Both the position numbers and the translations under genes were made by a program. The notes beneath the pieces were generated by a model. It was given only the letters and a program-made list of their open reading frames with translations, was not told where the DNA came from and ran no database searches. Of a DNA stretch of 64,000 bases, positions 11,226 through 21,837 are shown piece after piece; within the stretch, counting starts at the first letter, position 1; every line of letters begins with the position of its first letter. The DNA lies in assembly GCA_037127315.1 (NCBI GenBank), contig JBBBDQ010000446.1:681501-745500 (forward strand). The letters run 5' to 3'. The stretch comes from Ascarosepion bandense (Eukaryota; Mollusca; Cephalopoda; Sepiida; Sepiidae).

Positions 11226-12162
11226 TTTGACGTACTTTAACCGACTCAGCCACGAAGGAAAATCAGGAGAGCAAGAAGAGAGAAGATCATGGTGTTAAGG
11301 CAACAAAAGCCAAAAAAAAAAAAAGAAAATAGGAAACCAAAATGCGAAAAAGTAAAAAAGACAGAAATCGAAACAGGAGAAGAAAATAAAGAAACAAATT
11401 GGCAAAACAAATGAATAGAAAAAAAGAAAAGAAAAGAATTATAAACAGAGACTAAAAGACGAACAGAAAAAACAAAAAACGAAAAGAAAACTTCTTCACA
11501 TTCAATGAACAAAAAGAATTAAAAAGAAAACTAAAACTTTAACGCTTTTTTCTGTAAGTGACGAAATGTATCACCAGAGGCACAATAAAGAACCAAAATA
11601 AACATGGAATTCAAGGCAAGATTCTTTAATGTTCTAAATGCAGTGGACCAAAATAAAACTAAGGAATCATAGAAGACGAGAGACGAAGAACGAAAGAAAT
11701 AATCAGAGGCAAATATAAGACACTATTACTGACACTGTAATCCAAGAATTATCTAAACCATTTTTCTTTGGATTTACATTACTGCCTGAGGTATGCATGT
11801 GGCTCAACATAATGTCTTTCGATACCCTTATCTTTTAGTGTCTTCTTTTTTGTCGCTACCTCACCTTCAGCCATCAGAATCATATAAGGTCGACAAAAGT
11901 AGAAAACTTAAAAAATAAATTTTCGATTCTACAAATTTCTGTGGAAATGATAGTTTTCAATTCTACAAATTTCAGTGGAAATCATAATTTTTAGTTTTAA
12001 ATAAAACAAGCATTGTAGAATAAAAAAAGATTCCTTTTAAAAATTAGTCTAAATTAAATATTTTGTTATTATTTCAATCCGACCTTTAATCTACCACATA
12101 AATAAAAAAATGAAATGAAAAATTCATATCTAACACAAGGAAGAGAGTTGAAATTTATAGAG
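11226..12162. other. No gene seen; A-rich sequence
   Basis: The purine-rich composition fades out by about 11540. The remainder is AT-rich unique sequence with a small repeat at about 11925-12000 (attctacaaatttc, gtggaaat twice). Confidence 0.55.
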
Positions 12163-12246
12163 TGCATAATGACGAAAAAGGCTCGGAAAATCTAATACTC
12201 ACTGGCCCGGTTGAAATCAAGAGAGACAGAGGAAAACAAGGCACAC
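12163..12246 (+). mobile_element. RTE-like LINE scrap, C-terminal coding
   Basis: The translation contains GSENLILTGPVE and RDRGKQGT, matching the segment GLENLILTGQIE ... DRGRQRIT in the better copy at 13230-13697. It is too short to say more. Confidence 0.55.
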
Positions 12247-12272
12247 CCCACTTTGTGAGCTTTAACAATGAA

Positions 12273-12789
12273 CTAGCAGTATAGCCCGGTGTTGCTCGGA
12301 TGTAATGAAAGCTTTAAAACTAATCCATGGTCCTGGAGCTCAGACTCAGCCTAAAGAATATTTATATGAAGTTTGGTGACAATGTGATAAAAATTTTGGA
12401 TTTGTATAAAGGACATACAGACAGATAAACAGACACACACAGAAACATCTTGCCTTATATATATATATTATCGATTTTCTGCACTATTGTAGGAACTGCA
12501 ACCTTGAAACTTCTGAATATCGTTTCGTATGTCTTTGTCTATGAGTGTATGAAATTTGATTAAAATCGGACAACTCCTTCTATAACACGATTTTTTCGAT
12601 TATCGATTTTCGATATTTATCAAGGATACCTCAACACAAAACCTAGCTAAGAACACTCGCAGACGCTTATAGTACAACTCTGTAAATTTTCAAGAAAATC
12701 GGTTTAGCCGTTTCGGTGTCTATAGGTAACACACAGACACACACACACATACACACACAGACAAAGTTCCGTTTATAAATAAGTTTAGA
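12273..12789 (-). mobile_element. HEL (Helitron-like) element
   Basis: The plus text starts CTAGCAGTATAGCCCGGTG with the hairpin, continues gagctcagactcagcc, a cagacagataaacagac stretch, an AT tract and gaactgcaaccttgaaac. It then reaches tttcaagaaaatcggtttag, a CA repeat and ataagtttaga. On the minus strand this gives TC...CTAG. The CTAG side is next to A on plus (A^T type); the TC side is next to G rather than T. No coding capacity. Confidence 0.65.
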
Positions 12790-12844
12790 GAATGGACCAA
12801 GGTTAAGGAGAGATAACAGAAAGTCAAAATTTATTAAGCGCTAC

Positions 12845-13205
12845 AAATGACAGGAAATTTTGGAGGAGCTGTGATCGCCAACGTCCTGGAGAAAGATGGA
12901 ATCTAGAAAAATGATGAATGTAGAATTAAATCTGGGGATACCCTGGAGCGAACATGTGAGCAGCGGCGAGGTTTTGGACAGAATGAAAACGGAAAAGAAA
13001 TCCGGAGGGGACAGTTCTAATTTCCGGTGCTTGTAATGAGGAAGGACATCGGATACCAAAAATGTATGACAGGGGAAAAACGATCCATTATATACCTGAT
13101 GTGCTTAACCAAAGGAGTGGCCGAGCAAACTTTGAGAGAAATAAAACAAAAAAAAGCACTAAAAGCTACAAGGGAGAGGAGGATGTAGAGGGCTATTATC
13201 GCCTA
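12845..13205 (+). mobile_element. RTE-like LINE, diverged C-terminal pieces
   Basis: Scattered matches on the plus strand include IANVLEKDG (about 12870-12900), WSEHVSSGEVLDRMKTEKK (about 12940-13000) and a final EEDVEGYYRLQ. They correspond to WTEHTSNDEVLERMTTKRR and the terminal WRAMIAYVLKG motif of the same LINE type. The pieces are out of order and frame, so this is a very old or rearranged copy lying head-to-head with the minus copy that follows. Confidence 0.5.
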
Positions 13206-13262
13206 CAAATATGTTATCCGCTGCAAATATGTTATCCCTGCAAATATGTTATCCGCTGCCTT
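13203..13262. repeat. Short tandem repeat, about 17-18 bp x 3
   Basis: The unit ctgcaaatatgttatccg recurs three times with small length changes, at the boundary of two opposed LINE fragments. Confidence 0.85.
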
Positions 13263-13697
13263 CCTCTGTCTTTCCTTCCTTCTATCTGACCAGTCAGTAT
13301 CAGGTTCTCCAAGCCCTCCTTCCTCATTGCATGTCCCAGGAACTTCAGTTGTCTCTTCCTGATGTTCAGCATCAATCTCCTTTTTGTTGTCATTCTTTCT
13401 AACACCTCGTCGTTGCTTGTATGCTCAGTCCACGATATCCGTAGCATCTTTCTGTAGAACCACATTTCGGCCGCTTCCAGTTTTGTCCTCATTTTCGTTG
13501 ATATTGTCCAGCATTCACTGCCGTATTGAAGAACTGACATCACATAGCAGTCTAGCACTCTTTTCGTCGTTTGTATTGAGATTTTCCTGTGTGTTAGTAT
13601 TTTGCTCATCTTCTGGAACGCGTCCTTTGCCATACCAATTCGCCTTCGGATCTCCGTGTCGCACTGTCCATCTCCTGTTAGAAAAGCACATCTCTTA
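13230..13697 (-). pseudogene. RTE-like LINE reverse transcriptase C-terminus
   Basis: The continuous minus frame reads DTEIRRRIGMAKDAFQKMSK, then CYVMSVLQYGSECWTISTKM, EAAEMWFYRKMLRISWT, RKRQLKFLGHAMRK and RGRQRITYL. This is the region after the reverse transcriptase palm in the RTE-like 'endonuclease-reverse transcriptase' LINEs common in invertebrates. The frame is intact for about 150 codons, but the catalytic palm and endonuclease are absent. It is a truncated insertion. The same region occurs at 27839-28465. Confidence 0.8.
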
Positions 13698-14061
13698 AGA
13701 TGATTAATCCAAGAAGAATAAGGGGAATTAATTCAAATTTCTTTTTCATACGTTTGTACCACTTTACAAATTTTCTCGGATATACAACATGAAGTGTCGC
13801 TTGAAGCTTTTAAGCGGAAGCTATTTTTGATTTTTGAATTTCATGGAGAGCCATTGGCGAAATTGGCTCTATTTCCAACACTTGTGTCATTACGTTCGAA
13901 CTTATAAATCCCTAGAGACGATTGATTAAATCCCCACGACTCTTCGGTTTAAAATTCTAAAGAGACAATTAAGCGCCAAAGACTGATCGTAGTCATATTA
14001 ATTTTCCCTGATTATATTTTCCAAAATCGCTTCATGCAGTAGAATCACCTCCCAGATATCA
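13698..14061. other. No gene seen
   Basis: Unique AT-rich sequence without recognisable repeats or coding signals. Confidence 0.5.
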
Positions 14062-14535
14062 ATCAGTCAGTTAAGTGTGATGCACGTGTGGGCAATCATG
14101 TCTATTTCGATCTTTGACTGACTAGGCAGAACATTTTCCCGCAGGCGGTTGCCAAATCTCTGCCGAAGACTGGTTGCCAACCAAGGCTGTAGAACTCAAT
14201 CTCTCCTGCTGGAGGCAGAAGAGACAGTCAGTCAAGTGCCATACATGATATACGCTTCGGTGAACATTTGTATTTCAATCCCTGACTGCCTATGTAAAAG
14301 ATTTTCACGCAGTAGGTTGCCATTTCTTTCTATAGAAGACTGGTTGCCAACCAAGGCCATAGATCTCAATCTGTCCTGGGATTAAAGCTACAGATGGAGG
14401 GAGACGAGATGGATTAATATATTTTTAAAGGCTTTTAGCACTTAAGTGACTGCAAAGAATTCAACTGCAACTTGAACACGGCTCTTCGGTTTCTCATTCG
14501 GAGCAGATATTCATTTCGCCCTAACGCACATTCTT
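14062..14535 (-). mobile_element. SINE S1, two diverged copies
   Basis: Two blocks (14062-14227 and 14228-14535) carry the S1 landmarks cagtcagttaagtg, gactggttgccaaccaaggc and caatct(c/g)tcctg. The second keeps a decayed tRNA-like head at its right end (ttcaactgcaacttgaacac ... cattcggagcagatattc), so transcription would be leftward. Both are clearly older than the copies near 25 kb. Confidence 0.65.
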
Positions 14536-14792
14536 TTTTTTAATTTTTTTATAAGCGTTTCACCCCGAGCAAGGCATGTCACTGCCACTACTGCGCAGGG
14601 GGCTACATAGAGTGGAGAAAGGAAGATTAAATATAAGAAATGTTAGAGAGTGGGTGATAGGCGGGTAAGGATACCGAGAATGAGGGTTTGGTAGATGAGA
14701 GTGTTCTGAGAATAGTTGGGAGTTAGTGTGATAGGAGGTGTCTATTGACCCTACATTTAAACACCTGGAGATTGTAGTTGTCGGGAAAGCCT
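14536..14792 (-). mobile_element. jockey/CR1-like LINE 3' end
   Basis: The poly-T, agcgtttcaccccgagcaag, cactgccactactgcgcagg and the final gttgtcgggaaagcc match the 3' UTR and last codons of the family. It is nearly identical to the start of 58573-59100, so both derive from one subfamily. Confidence 0.8.
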
Positions 14793-15309
14793 TATGACAT
14801 ATATCTTTGAGGATGTCAAGACATTAGCTAAGTAAAGACACAGTTGCCATTACAATCTTTCTGTCACATATTATATCAACCATGTTTTATAAAAGTTAAG
14901 CCATGAGCAAAATTCAAAAGGTTTTTTGATCAAATGATTTACTTTTGTTTTTCAAACCATTTATATACCTTGTAAAAATAATACTTTTAGGCAAGTAAAT
15001 ATTGCATAAAGAATTTCTTTGATAACAATAATAATTTTTTTCCGGATACAATCCTACCATTTAAGCTATCATCATCAGCATCATCATCATCATCTTTTAA
15101 CCAACTAATGGTTGGTCGGAAATCCATGGAGAATCTCACCCAGTCGATGCTAGGACTGGATGTCATGGACCTCTTTCAATGGAGGTTACGGACGTCGATC
15201 GCCGACTCTAAATCAGGGCGTTTTTTTTATATACAAGACGACATCCCAATTAAGATTTCCAACCAAGTCTCAACACTTCGTTACAGTCTCAAGTCGAATG
15301 ACCAGTTTT
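14793..15309. other. No gene seen; short (CAT)n run
   Basis: AT-rich sequence with a (CAT)n run at 15068-15094. Open frames around 15108-15500 have no recognisable domain and run into a SINE remnant. Confidence 0.5.
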
Positions 15310-15470
15310 CTCGAAGTCGATCGTCAAGTGTTACTGCGATAGACTACTTTCCACCTAAGGCTATAATACCAAGTCTGTCGAGCTATTTAATCCATAACTT
15401 GGGAGAGAAGATAGATTCGTTGCTTTACTTAGTCTATTTGTGTGTAAGTGAATACAACGAACGTGACTAT
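15310..15470 (-). mobile_element. SINE S1, degenerate copy
   Basis: The phrases aaggctataataccaagtct, ttaatccataacttgggag and gtgtaagtgaatacaacgaa follow the S1 order at 57690-57800 with many changes. Confidence 0.5.
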
Positions 15471-15519
15471 TTTAAACTTGGCTCCCGTAAGGTCATCTGA
15501 GCCCCTACATATTAAACCA

Positions 15520-15680
15520 CCTACAAATGCAACACTGATCAGGTGGATGACGGAACAGGGGGTTGCCAGGAGCAACAGGAGCAAACATACTAAGAGCCAC
15601 AAGGGATAGGGAAACGTGGAGAGCCATGATCGCCTACGTCCTGAAGGGACAGGGCACATAGAAGAAGAAGAGATGTGCTG
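15520..15680 (+). mobile_element. RTE-like LINE, extreme C-terminus
   Basis: The translation ends RATRDRETWRAMIAYVLKGQ, then GT and a stop, followed by gaagaagaag. This is the terminal motif of the RTE-like LINE, and it recurs at 28385-28455 and, inverted, at 29640-29700. Confidence 0.7.
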
Positions 15681-16230
15681 CTCAGAAAAAGGAATTGCAA
15701 AGTCGATTGAGCATGAAATCCTGAGCTTTTTCGAATAAGCTGTCCCCCAAAAACAAAACGGCATTAGAGCCCACAAGGGAAATCAAATTGACTCAAATAC
15801 GAGCCGGATTTTCATCAACAGGCAAAATGAAGGTAGATTTTAAAAGGAGGTGGTTACGATGTTGTTGCTTTAAAATTACATGGTTAAGTTGTTTGTTTGG
15901 TGTTATTTTGCGGCATGTTAATTTCTAATGCTGAAATCTAAATATTACGGCTTTAACTAAAAATAAAATCATTGTTGACCATTTTGCAAGTAACATTTTT
16001 ATAAATAGGCTTTCTTGCTTGGTTGATTTTATTTAGCGGCATAGCAACATTTAATGACGACATTTAATACTTTGAACGTAATTATATGCCTTCTACTACA
16101 GATATGAAGCATTATAGACCATTTTGCTATAAATATGTATATTTGGCTGGATCATTTAACCATTCATTAAGTCATTTAATGCTGAAAATTGTTTTGATTT
16201 GTTTTATTGTTTGCAAGATTCAATGATTTA
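15681..16230. other. No gene seen; AT-rich
   Basis: Unique AT-rich sequence with no coding or repeat landmarks. Confidence 0.5.
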
Positions 16231-16470
16231 AGGGCAGGGTCCCCAAGCCCTACCCTTGTAGACCATTCTTTCTGACACCTCGTCGTTGCTTGTATGCTCA
16301 GTCCACGATATCCGTAACATCCTTCCTTAACCCATAACTGGAGGGAAGGAACGGATTAATACCTTTCACAAGGGTATCAGTGCTTAATTGAATGCAGGAT
16401 ATTCAAACTCGTCTCACCGATTTCTCTTTCTGAGTCGATAGCCACCGGACCACAACGCACATCCGTCCAT
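16231..16470 (-). mobile_element. SINE S5: tail and tRNA-like part, with an inserted LINE scrap
   Basis: From the left come the S5 tail (ttaagggcagggtccccaag), then 16262-16325, which matches RTE-like LINE coding (cctcgtcgttgcttgtatgc and cagtccacgatatccgta, as at 13400-13450). The S5/S1 shared part follows (ttaacccataactggaggga), then a tRNA-like region with gagtcgatagccaccggacc. The 5S-derived head follows directly to the right. The LINE scrap sits exactly between tail and body, so either an insertion or template switching joined them. Confidence 0.65.
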
Positions 16471-16585
16471 AAACGTTTACAGCACCTGGTATTTCCAAGC
16501 GGTCACCTATCTAAGTACTGACCAGGCTCATAGTTGCTTAACTTCGGTGATCGAGCGAGAACCGGTTTAAGAAATGAGATAGGCC
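16471..16585 (-). mobile_element. 5S rRNA-derived SINE head (S5)
   Basis: The plus text ttacagcacctggtatttcc, aagcggtcacctatctaagt, actgaccaggctcatagttg and cttaacttcggtgatcgagc reads, on minus, as the 3' two thirds of 5S rRNA. It includes the internal control region (GCCTGGTCAGTACTTAGAT against GCCTGGTTAGTACTTGGAT in typical 5S) and the end GGTGCTGTAA. The first part of 5S is degraded. It lies directly upstream, in transcriptional sense, of the tRNA-like region, so the two form one composite SINE promoter rather than a working rRNA gene. Confidence 0.85.
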
Positions 16586-16865
16586 GTAATATATATATTT
16601 GGTCAATTTACTATAAAATGTACTTTTGTTTGATTGAAATTGTTTAGGGGCATATCAACATCTATGGGGTATTTAATGCTGAAATTTAAATATTTTCAAC
16701 AACACTTGTATACCTGAAACTACATATATTCTGTACATAATATTATACTCTCAAAGTAAAGCTATATTTTTTTAAATGTATCGTTTGGAGATCATTTTTT
16801 TGGTAATTTTACTATAAGAAGTTTACTTTATAATCAAGTTTTATTTTTAGCTGCAATATTTTAAG
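16586..16865. other. No gene seen; AT-rich
   Basis: Unique AT-rich sequence between the 5S-derived SINE and a LINE tail. Confidence 0.5.
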
Positions 16866-16867
16866 TT

Positions 16868-17590
16868 TTTTTTTTCAATCATCTCACCCCTAGCAAAGGC
16901 ATTTTACTGCCACTGTTGCGAAGGGGGTTACATAGTTGAAAGTGATGAGAGAGAGTGGTTAGGGGGTTACATAGGGGAAAGTGATGAGAAAGAGTGGTAA
17001 GGGGGTTACATAGGGGAAAGTGATGAGAAAGAGTGGTTAGGGGGTTACATAGGGAAAAGTGATGAGAAAGAGGGGTCAGTTATAGAAAATGTCAGAAGGA
17101 GGGTAATAGACGGATGAGGATAACGAGGATGGGGATGGAGTAGATGAAAAAAGAGCTTGAGAGAATGGATGCGAGTTAGGGAGATAGGAGATGTCTGAAG
17201 AGAGTGTGGCTGTCGGGGAAGTAAGTATACGGGCGGGAATTCCACAAGTGGGATGTGCGTGAAATGAAATTGTTAGAATAGAAATTGCGGTTATATTTTA
17301 TCGGCTTCACTCTAAAAGGTGACCTGCTAAGTCGGTATCGATCACATTACAGATTCTCCGTTGGATTATGTCAAGAACCCCGAGGTGAATAGCAGGGGCA
17401 CCCGACTATATGTGGCAGCAGTATTCAGTACGCGGGCGGATGGTAGATTTATATGTGTGCAGGATGGACTCAAATGGGAAAAAACTTCCTGGTTCTGCAG
17501 TAAACCGACATTCTTAACACCGGATTTATCAATAGATTAGATATAGCCATTCTACCTGAGGTCCGCAAGAAATTTCTTATTTATTTGCTT
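16868..17590 (-). mobile_element. jockey/CR1-like LINE 3' end
   Basis: It begins at a T run and atcatctcacccctagcaaa. The 3' UTR and the last coding region follow (gtcggggaagtaag, gttagaatagaaattgcgg) and then the RT thumb (gacctgctaagtcggtatcg ... acattcttaacaccggattt). A deletion joins the C-terminal part to an upstream part near 17320. Frames are broken throughout. Confidence 0.8.
16923..17078. repeat. 39-bp tandem repeat x 4 in LINE 3' UTR
   Basis: The phrase gggggttacat recurs at 16923, 16962, 17001 and 17040 with unit text ggggaaagtgatgagaaaga. Other copies of the LINE have one such unit. Confidence 0.9.
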
Positions 17591-18235
17591 CACTAGAATT
17601 TCTTGTCCTTTGCTTTCACAGGTTTAATATAATTTTAAGAATATTACTTTTCATGCAGGCATTATTCCATGTAATCCAGGATTTTCTAGGCATTGTTATT
17701 AATTTAATATAAATTTTATGCTTAAAACCGCATTCAAAAATATATAAAAGCAAAAACATTATATGCAATTCATTAAAAACACAATAAAAACATGATTATT
17801 TATAATTAATTCTGATAATTCTGATAAAATAATAAGTGATAAGCAAATTTTGATTAACAAAAATGATAAAAGATATAATCAGAATTTAGTTGTTGAAAAC
17901 TGCATGCACAAATATTAAACAGAAAAAAAGTTATAAAGAAAAAGACTTATCATTAGAAGCGTTAGTCACCCACTTATGTACTTATGTGGTTAGTCTCCCG
18001 TTTTGGACTTCACATAATTTGATGTAACTTTTTTTCTACTGAACCAATACACAATTTTTTTGTCGAAATCTAGCTAAGGATGTCTTTTATCTAACTCTGT
18101 ATATTGTTTTAAATTTGGTTGAGAACTGAATTAGTGGTAAAGCTTGAAAGCTTCACTACATTCACACAATATTGAACGTAAGAGTATATTCAATCACTCT
18201 GTCATTGAATGATAAATATGTATTACTAGCAGTAT
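17591..18235. other. No gene seen; very AT-rich
   Basis: Unique AT-rich sequence, no landmarks. Confidence 0.5.
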
Positions 18236-18298
18236 AGCCCGGCGTTGCTCGGGTGTAATGAAAGCTTTAAAACTAATCCATGGTCCTGGAGCTCAGAT
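18236..18298 (-). mobile_element. HEL terminal fragment
   Basis: CTAGCAGTATAGCCCGGCG, the hairpin and atggtcctggagctcagat match the first 63 bp of the copy that starts at 18422. The flanking base is A, as expected for A^T insertion. The text then breaks off into gcacctaatataataattgc repeats and an (AT)n run at 18383-18421. Confidence 0.65.
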
Positions 18299-18379
18299 AG
18301 TTTACCAATCGCACCTAATATAATAATTGCGACAATTTAACACTCGCGCCTAATAAAATACTTGCGACAATTTACAAAT

Positions 18380-18421
<42 letters not shown>

Positions 18422-18422
<1 letters not shown>

Positions 18423-19112
18423 TAGTAGTATAGCCCGGCGTTGCTCGGGTGTAATGAAAGCTTTAAAACTAATCTATGGTCCTGGAGCTCAGACTCTTTG
18501 GACGTTGGCACGAAAGACTAAAAAGCAATAGTTGTTTCCAGTTAAAGCGACTGAAAGAAAAGTGAATGGATGTAAGTCAAATTTTGATTTCCTAGTATCG
18601 ATATCAAATAAGTGTTTTTCGTCGTAAACTGAATTTTGAAGGCTAAATAAGTCCTCTAAGTAAATGGTATCATGGCTGAGCCTAAGAACTACAATTATAC
18701 TTACCTAGAGCCAAACATGAAGCAAAAACTAAAATAAAAGGGCTGAAAAAATACAGACATACAGGCAGATAAACAGACATCTTGCCTTATATATATATAT
18801 ATTATCGATTTTCTTCACTATTATAAGAACTGCAACCTTGAATCTTGTGAATATCGTTTCTTATGTCTTTGTCTATGAGTGTATCAAATTTGATTAAAAT
18901 CGGACCATTCTATAACCCTATTTTTTTCGCTTATCGATTTTCGATATTTATCGGGGGTACCTCGACACAAAACCTAGCTAAGAACACTCGCAGACGCTTA
19001 TAGTACAACTGTGTAAATTTTCAAGAAAATCGGTTTAGTCGTTTTGGAGTCTATAGTTAACGGACACACACACACACACACACACAAAGTTCTATTTAAA
19101 AATAAGTTTAGA
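18422..19112 (-). mobile_element. HEL (Helitron-like) element, complete ends
   Basis: Both termini are present: CTAG (as CTAGTAGTATAGCCCGGCG on plus) preceded by A, and the TCTAAACTTATTTTTAAATA end (minus) next to T on plus. The hairpin is CCCGGCGTTGCTCGGG. Internal landmarks are ggacgttggcacgaaagact, gttgtttccagttaaagcga, cagacatacaggcagataaa and cctagctaagaacactcgca. About 690 bp with no coding capacity. Confidence 0.7.
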
Positions 19113-20496
19113 TTTTTTCATGTCAAATCGTTTTTTTTTTTTTCGTATTTCTATTAAAGTATTTTGGGTCCCTATTTTCCCATAGCTGGGATATTAACAG
19201 GTGCTGCTACCCTGACTAAGATCAAGTAACATCATTTTCGCAGAAGTTCCACGTTCCTCAAAACCTCCAATCTCCCGGATGTTGTTTATCCGTACACCCA
19301 AGCCGAACTAGTTTAATTAAAAACATTATCTGCACTTTTTCCGTGACAAATCTTTAGAGAAATGTGCTCATTAGTGATGTTTCAGTTTTGTAATTGTTCT
19401 TCTTCACCTAGAAATCTCTTGTGTATTAGAGTATTTATTGTCTTTTTTGTGGTTAAATCAGTTAAAAAATGATAACGATTGTCCTTTGATTTGAAGAGGT
19501 TAGCTTTGTCTGCATGAAATCAATTTGTTAATTTAAATTTAATTTATTCTGTTGAATGAAAGATGTATTACAGGATTGTTATATTATTTTATGTTCTTTC
19601 GGGCAACGCCGGGTGATCGTGCTAGTAAGAGATTCGTACTTGATCTTGGCGGCAACGTTTGAGTGACTATCAATCCGTTCGTTCATATGTTACATGTTAA
19701 TATTTCTTCATATTTTTACACCCAATTATTATTCCTTTTAATTTTAATTTTGTCTTGCTAACTGTGTTATTTCTCGCTCAATTTTCACCAATTCACTCAA
19801 TTTTCATCTTTGAAGATTGTTTACTTTTTTTTTTTTACACTTGGCGGTTTGCATTGGTTTTAAATATAAAAAAAAATAATAGCTAAAAAACGGAATCAAA
19901 CAATCTAGGCTTGGTTTTTGTTTTCTACTAAAAGATGTTGACAAAAAAAAAATGAATATAATTTGTTTCTCCTTTTCTATACGTTTTTTTCGAAAACATC
20001 AGAGCAATCTGACTTTAATCAAACAGACATCTTTTTGAAACCAAGTAATTAATATCGTGAAACTCAGTGCGTAAGCTCACTTTGATTAAATATTAATTAC
20101 CTTTTTGGAATGTGAAACAAAAAACAAAAAACGCACAAACATTTCTTTTTCATTCTTTTTCATAGTTTAAGATTTTTATAATTATTGTTGCTATTATTTT
20201 TTTTTAAACAAATATTATTCCAAAGTTTTCACATCAGATATATCTAATGGCCATCACCTGAGATCATAAAGTTGCAAATCTAATATAGTCTCCGGATACT
20301 GAAACTTCTGCAAAGCTATGAACGTCTCAGGATACTGGAAGAAAAAGAAAATTTTCTCGGTCTCTGATTTCTCCAGGTTTTTTGCAAGAAATTTGGCATC
20401 GTAACACAGTTATGATTACTGTCAAAATCTCTTCATAGAGATTCAATAATGTTGGCAGATTTCAAATCAATACAAGTTTTCCTTTCTAGAATAGTA
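19113..20496. other. No gene seen; one extra HEL-type terminus
   Basis: Mostly AT-rich unique sequence. At 19599-19625 a Helitron-type end occurs on the plus strand: a cgggcaacgccggg hairpin, then tgatcgtgctag, followed by T. No partner 5' end was identified. Confidence 0.5.
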
Positions 20497-21380
20497 CTCA
20501 ATCAGTCACGTGTCATAAGTGATACACGCTTGGTCGAGCATGTCTCTTTCGAGACATGACTGACAGGGCAGAAGATTATCCCACAGTAGGTTGCCATTGC
20601 TTTCTGCGGTAGACTGGTTGCCAATCTGTCCTGTTACTTGACCTATACCTTAAGTGGTTAGAGATGGATTATGTTATTAAGTAGTAATTAGTGGGGGATC
20701 AGTTTATTACTTCATGACAATATAAAACCGATCCCCCACTTTATGACCGGTAGAAGCCTTTATCATGATTCCAACTATTATATTCAGTCAGTCAGTCAAG
20801 TGCATGGCGATCATGTCTCGCAAGAGACATGACTGACTGGGCAGAAGATTATCCCGCAGTGGGTTGCCTTTGCTTTCTCCTGTAGACTGGTTGCCAGCCA
20901 AGGCTATAGAACCCAATCAGTCCTATTATATGACTCATAGCTAGAGGGATATGAGATGTATTATATTATTAAGTAGTAATTAGTGGGGGATTAGTTTATT
21001 ATTTCATAAGAATAGAAAACCAGCCCCCACTTTATGACCAGAAAAGGCCTTAATCATGATTCCAACTATTATATTCAGTCAGTAAAGTGTCATACGTGTT
21101 ACACGTTGGGGTGATCATGTCTCGAAAGAGACATGACTGACTGAGCAGAAGATTATCCTGCAGTAGGTTGCTATTATATTCTGCGGTTGACTTGTTGCCA
21201 ATCTGTTCTATTATTTAACCCTATAACTGGAAGAAAAAAAAACGGATTATTAATACCTTTCCCAAGGTTATTTGTGTGTAAGTGAATGCAAGGAATTCAA
21301 ATGGAATTCGAACTCGGCTCCTCGATTTTTCGTTCCGTGCCGATATCCAAGCATGGTACTAGCGGTTCAACTCTAAGTAG
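20497..21380 (-). mobile_element. SINE S1 tandem array with hairpin spacers, 3 units
   Basis: Units start near 20497, 20787 and 21078. Each carries the catgtctc/gagacatg hairpin, ggttgccattgctttctgcg and gactggttgcca. Between units lie spacers with gtgggggatc ... gatcccccac (20691-20740 and 20984-21030) and attccaactattatattcag. The last unit continues into S1's tRNA-like head (ctcgatttttcgttccgtgc cgatatccaag), so the array grew from the tail side of one SINE. Confidence 0.8.
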
Positions 21381-21837
21381 ATTATTTAACTATTTTGGAG
21401 TAAACCCAAGAATTTTGGTAATACAAATGACTGAGGCAAGACTCCTTAAATAAAGAAATCCAATGACTCAAAAAAATGTTCGAGACAGGATGGTACCATA
21501 TTTTTGTATTATAGAAAAATAAATATTTTTAGCGAGGCAGCCTGTCTCGCAACTGCCAAGATCTTTGTCTTCGGGCAGACAATCGACTTTCTGACTCTCT
21601 AAATGTATAGCTCGTTGTCTTTGAGAAGAGTTAGACTCAGCCGGAGTTTTCTCTACAGAAAGAAACTTAACTGAGAAGAGTAGACAAGCCTTGTGCCAGA
21701 TATCGTATATGCGGGATCAGGAGAAAATTTAACCATTGCCCACGTTAATGCTGACAACACTTCTCGGCCGTTGAATTTCAATCAACAGCATTTCTAACAT
21801 ATGTTACAGTACGCAACCTAGGCAAAGATTTCATATT
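21381..21837. other. No gene seen
   Basis: Unique sequence between the SINE array and the 44-bp satellite. Confidence 0.5.

Noticed and set aside
10354..11253. 299-codon open frame on minus in the purine tract
   Set aside because: Almost entirely Leu, Phe and Ser from GAA/GGA triplets, with equal open frames in other phases. It is composition, not a gene.
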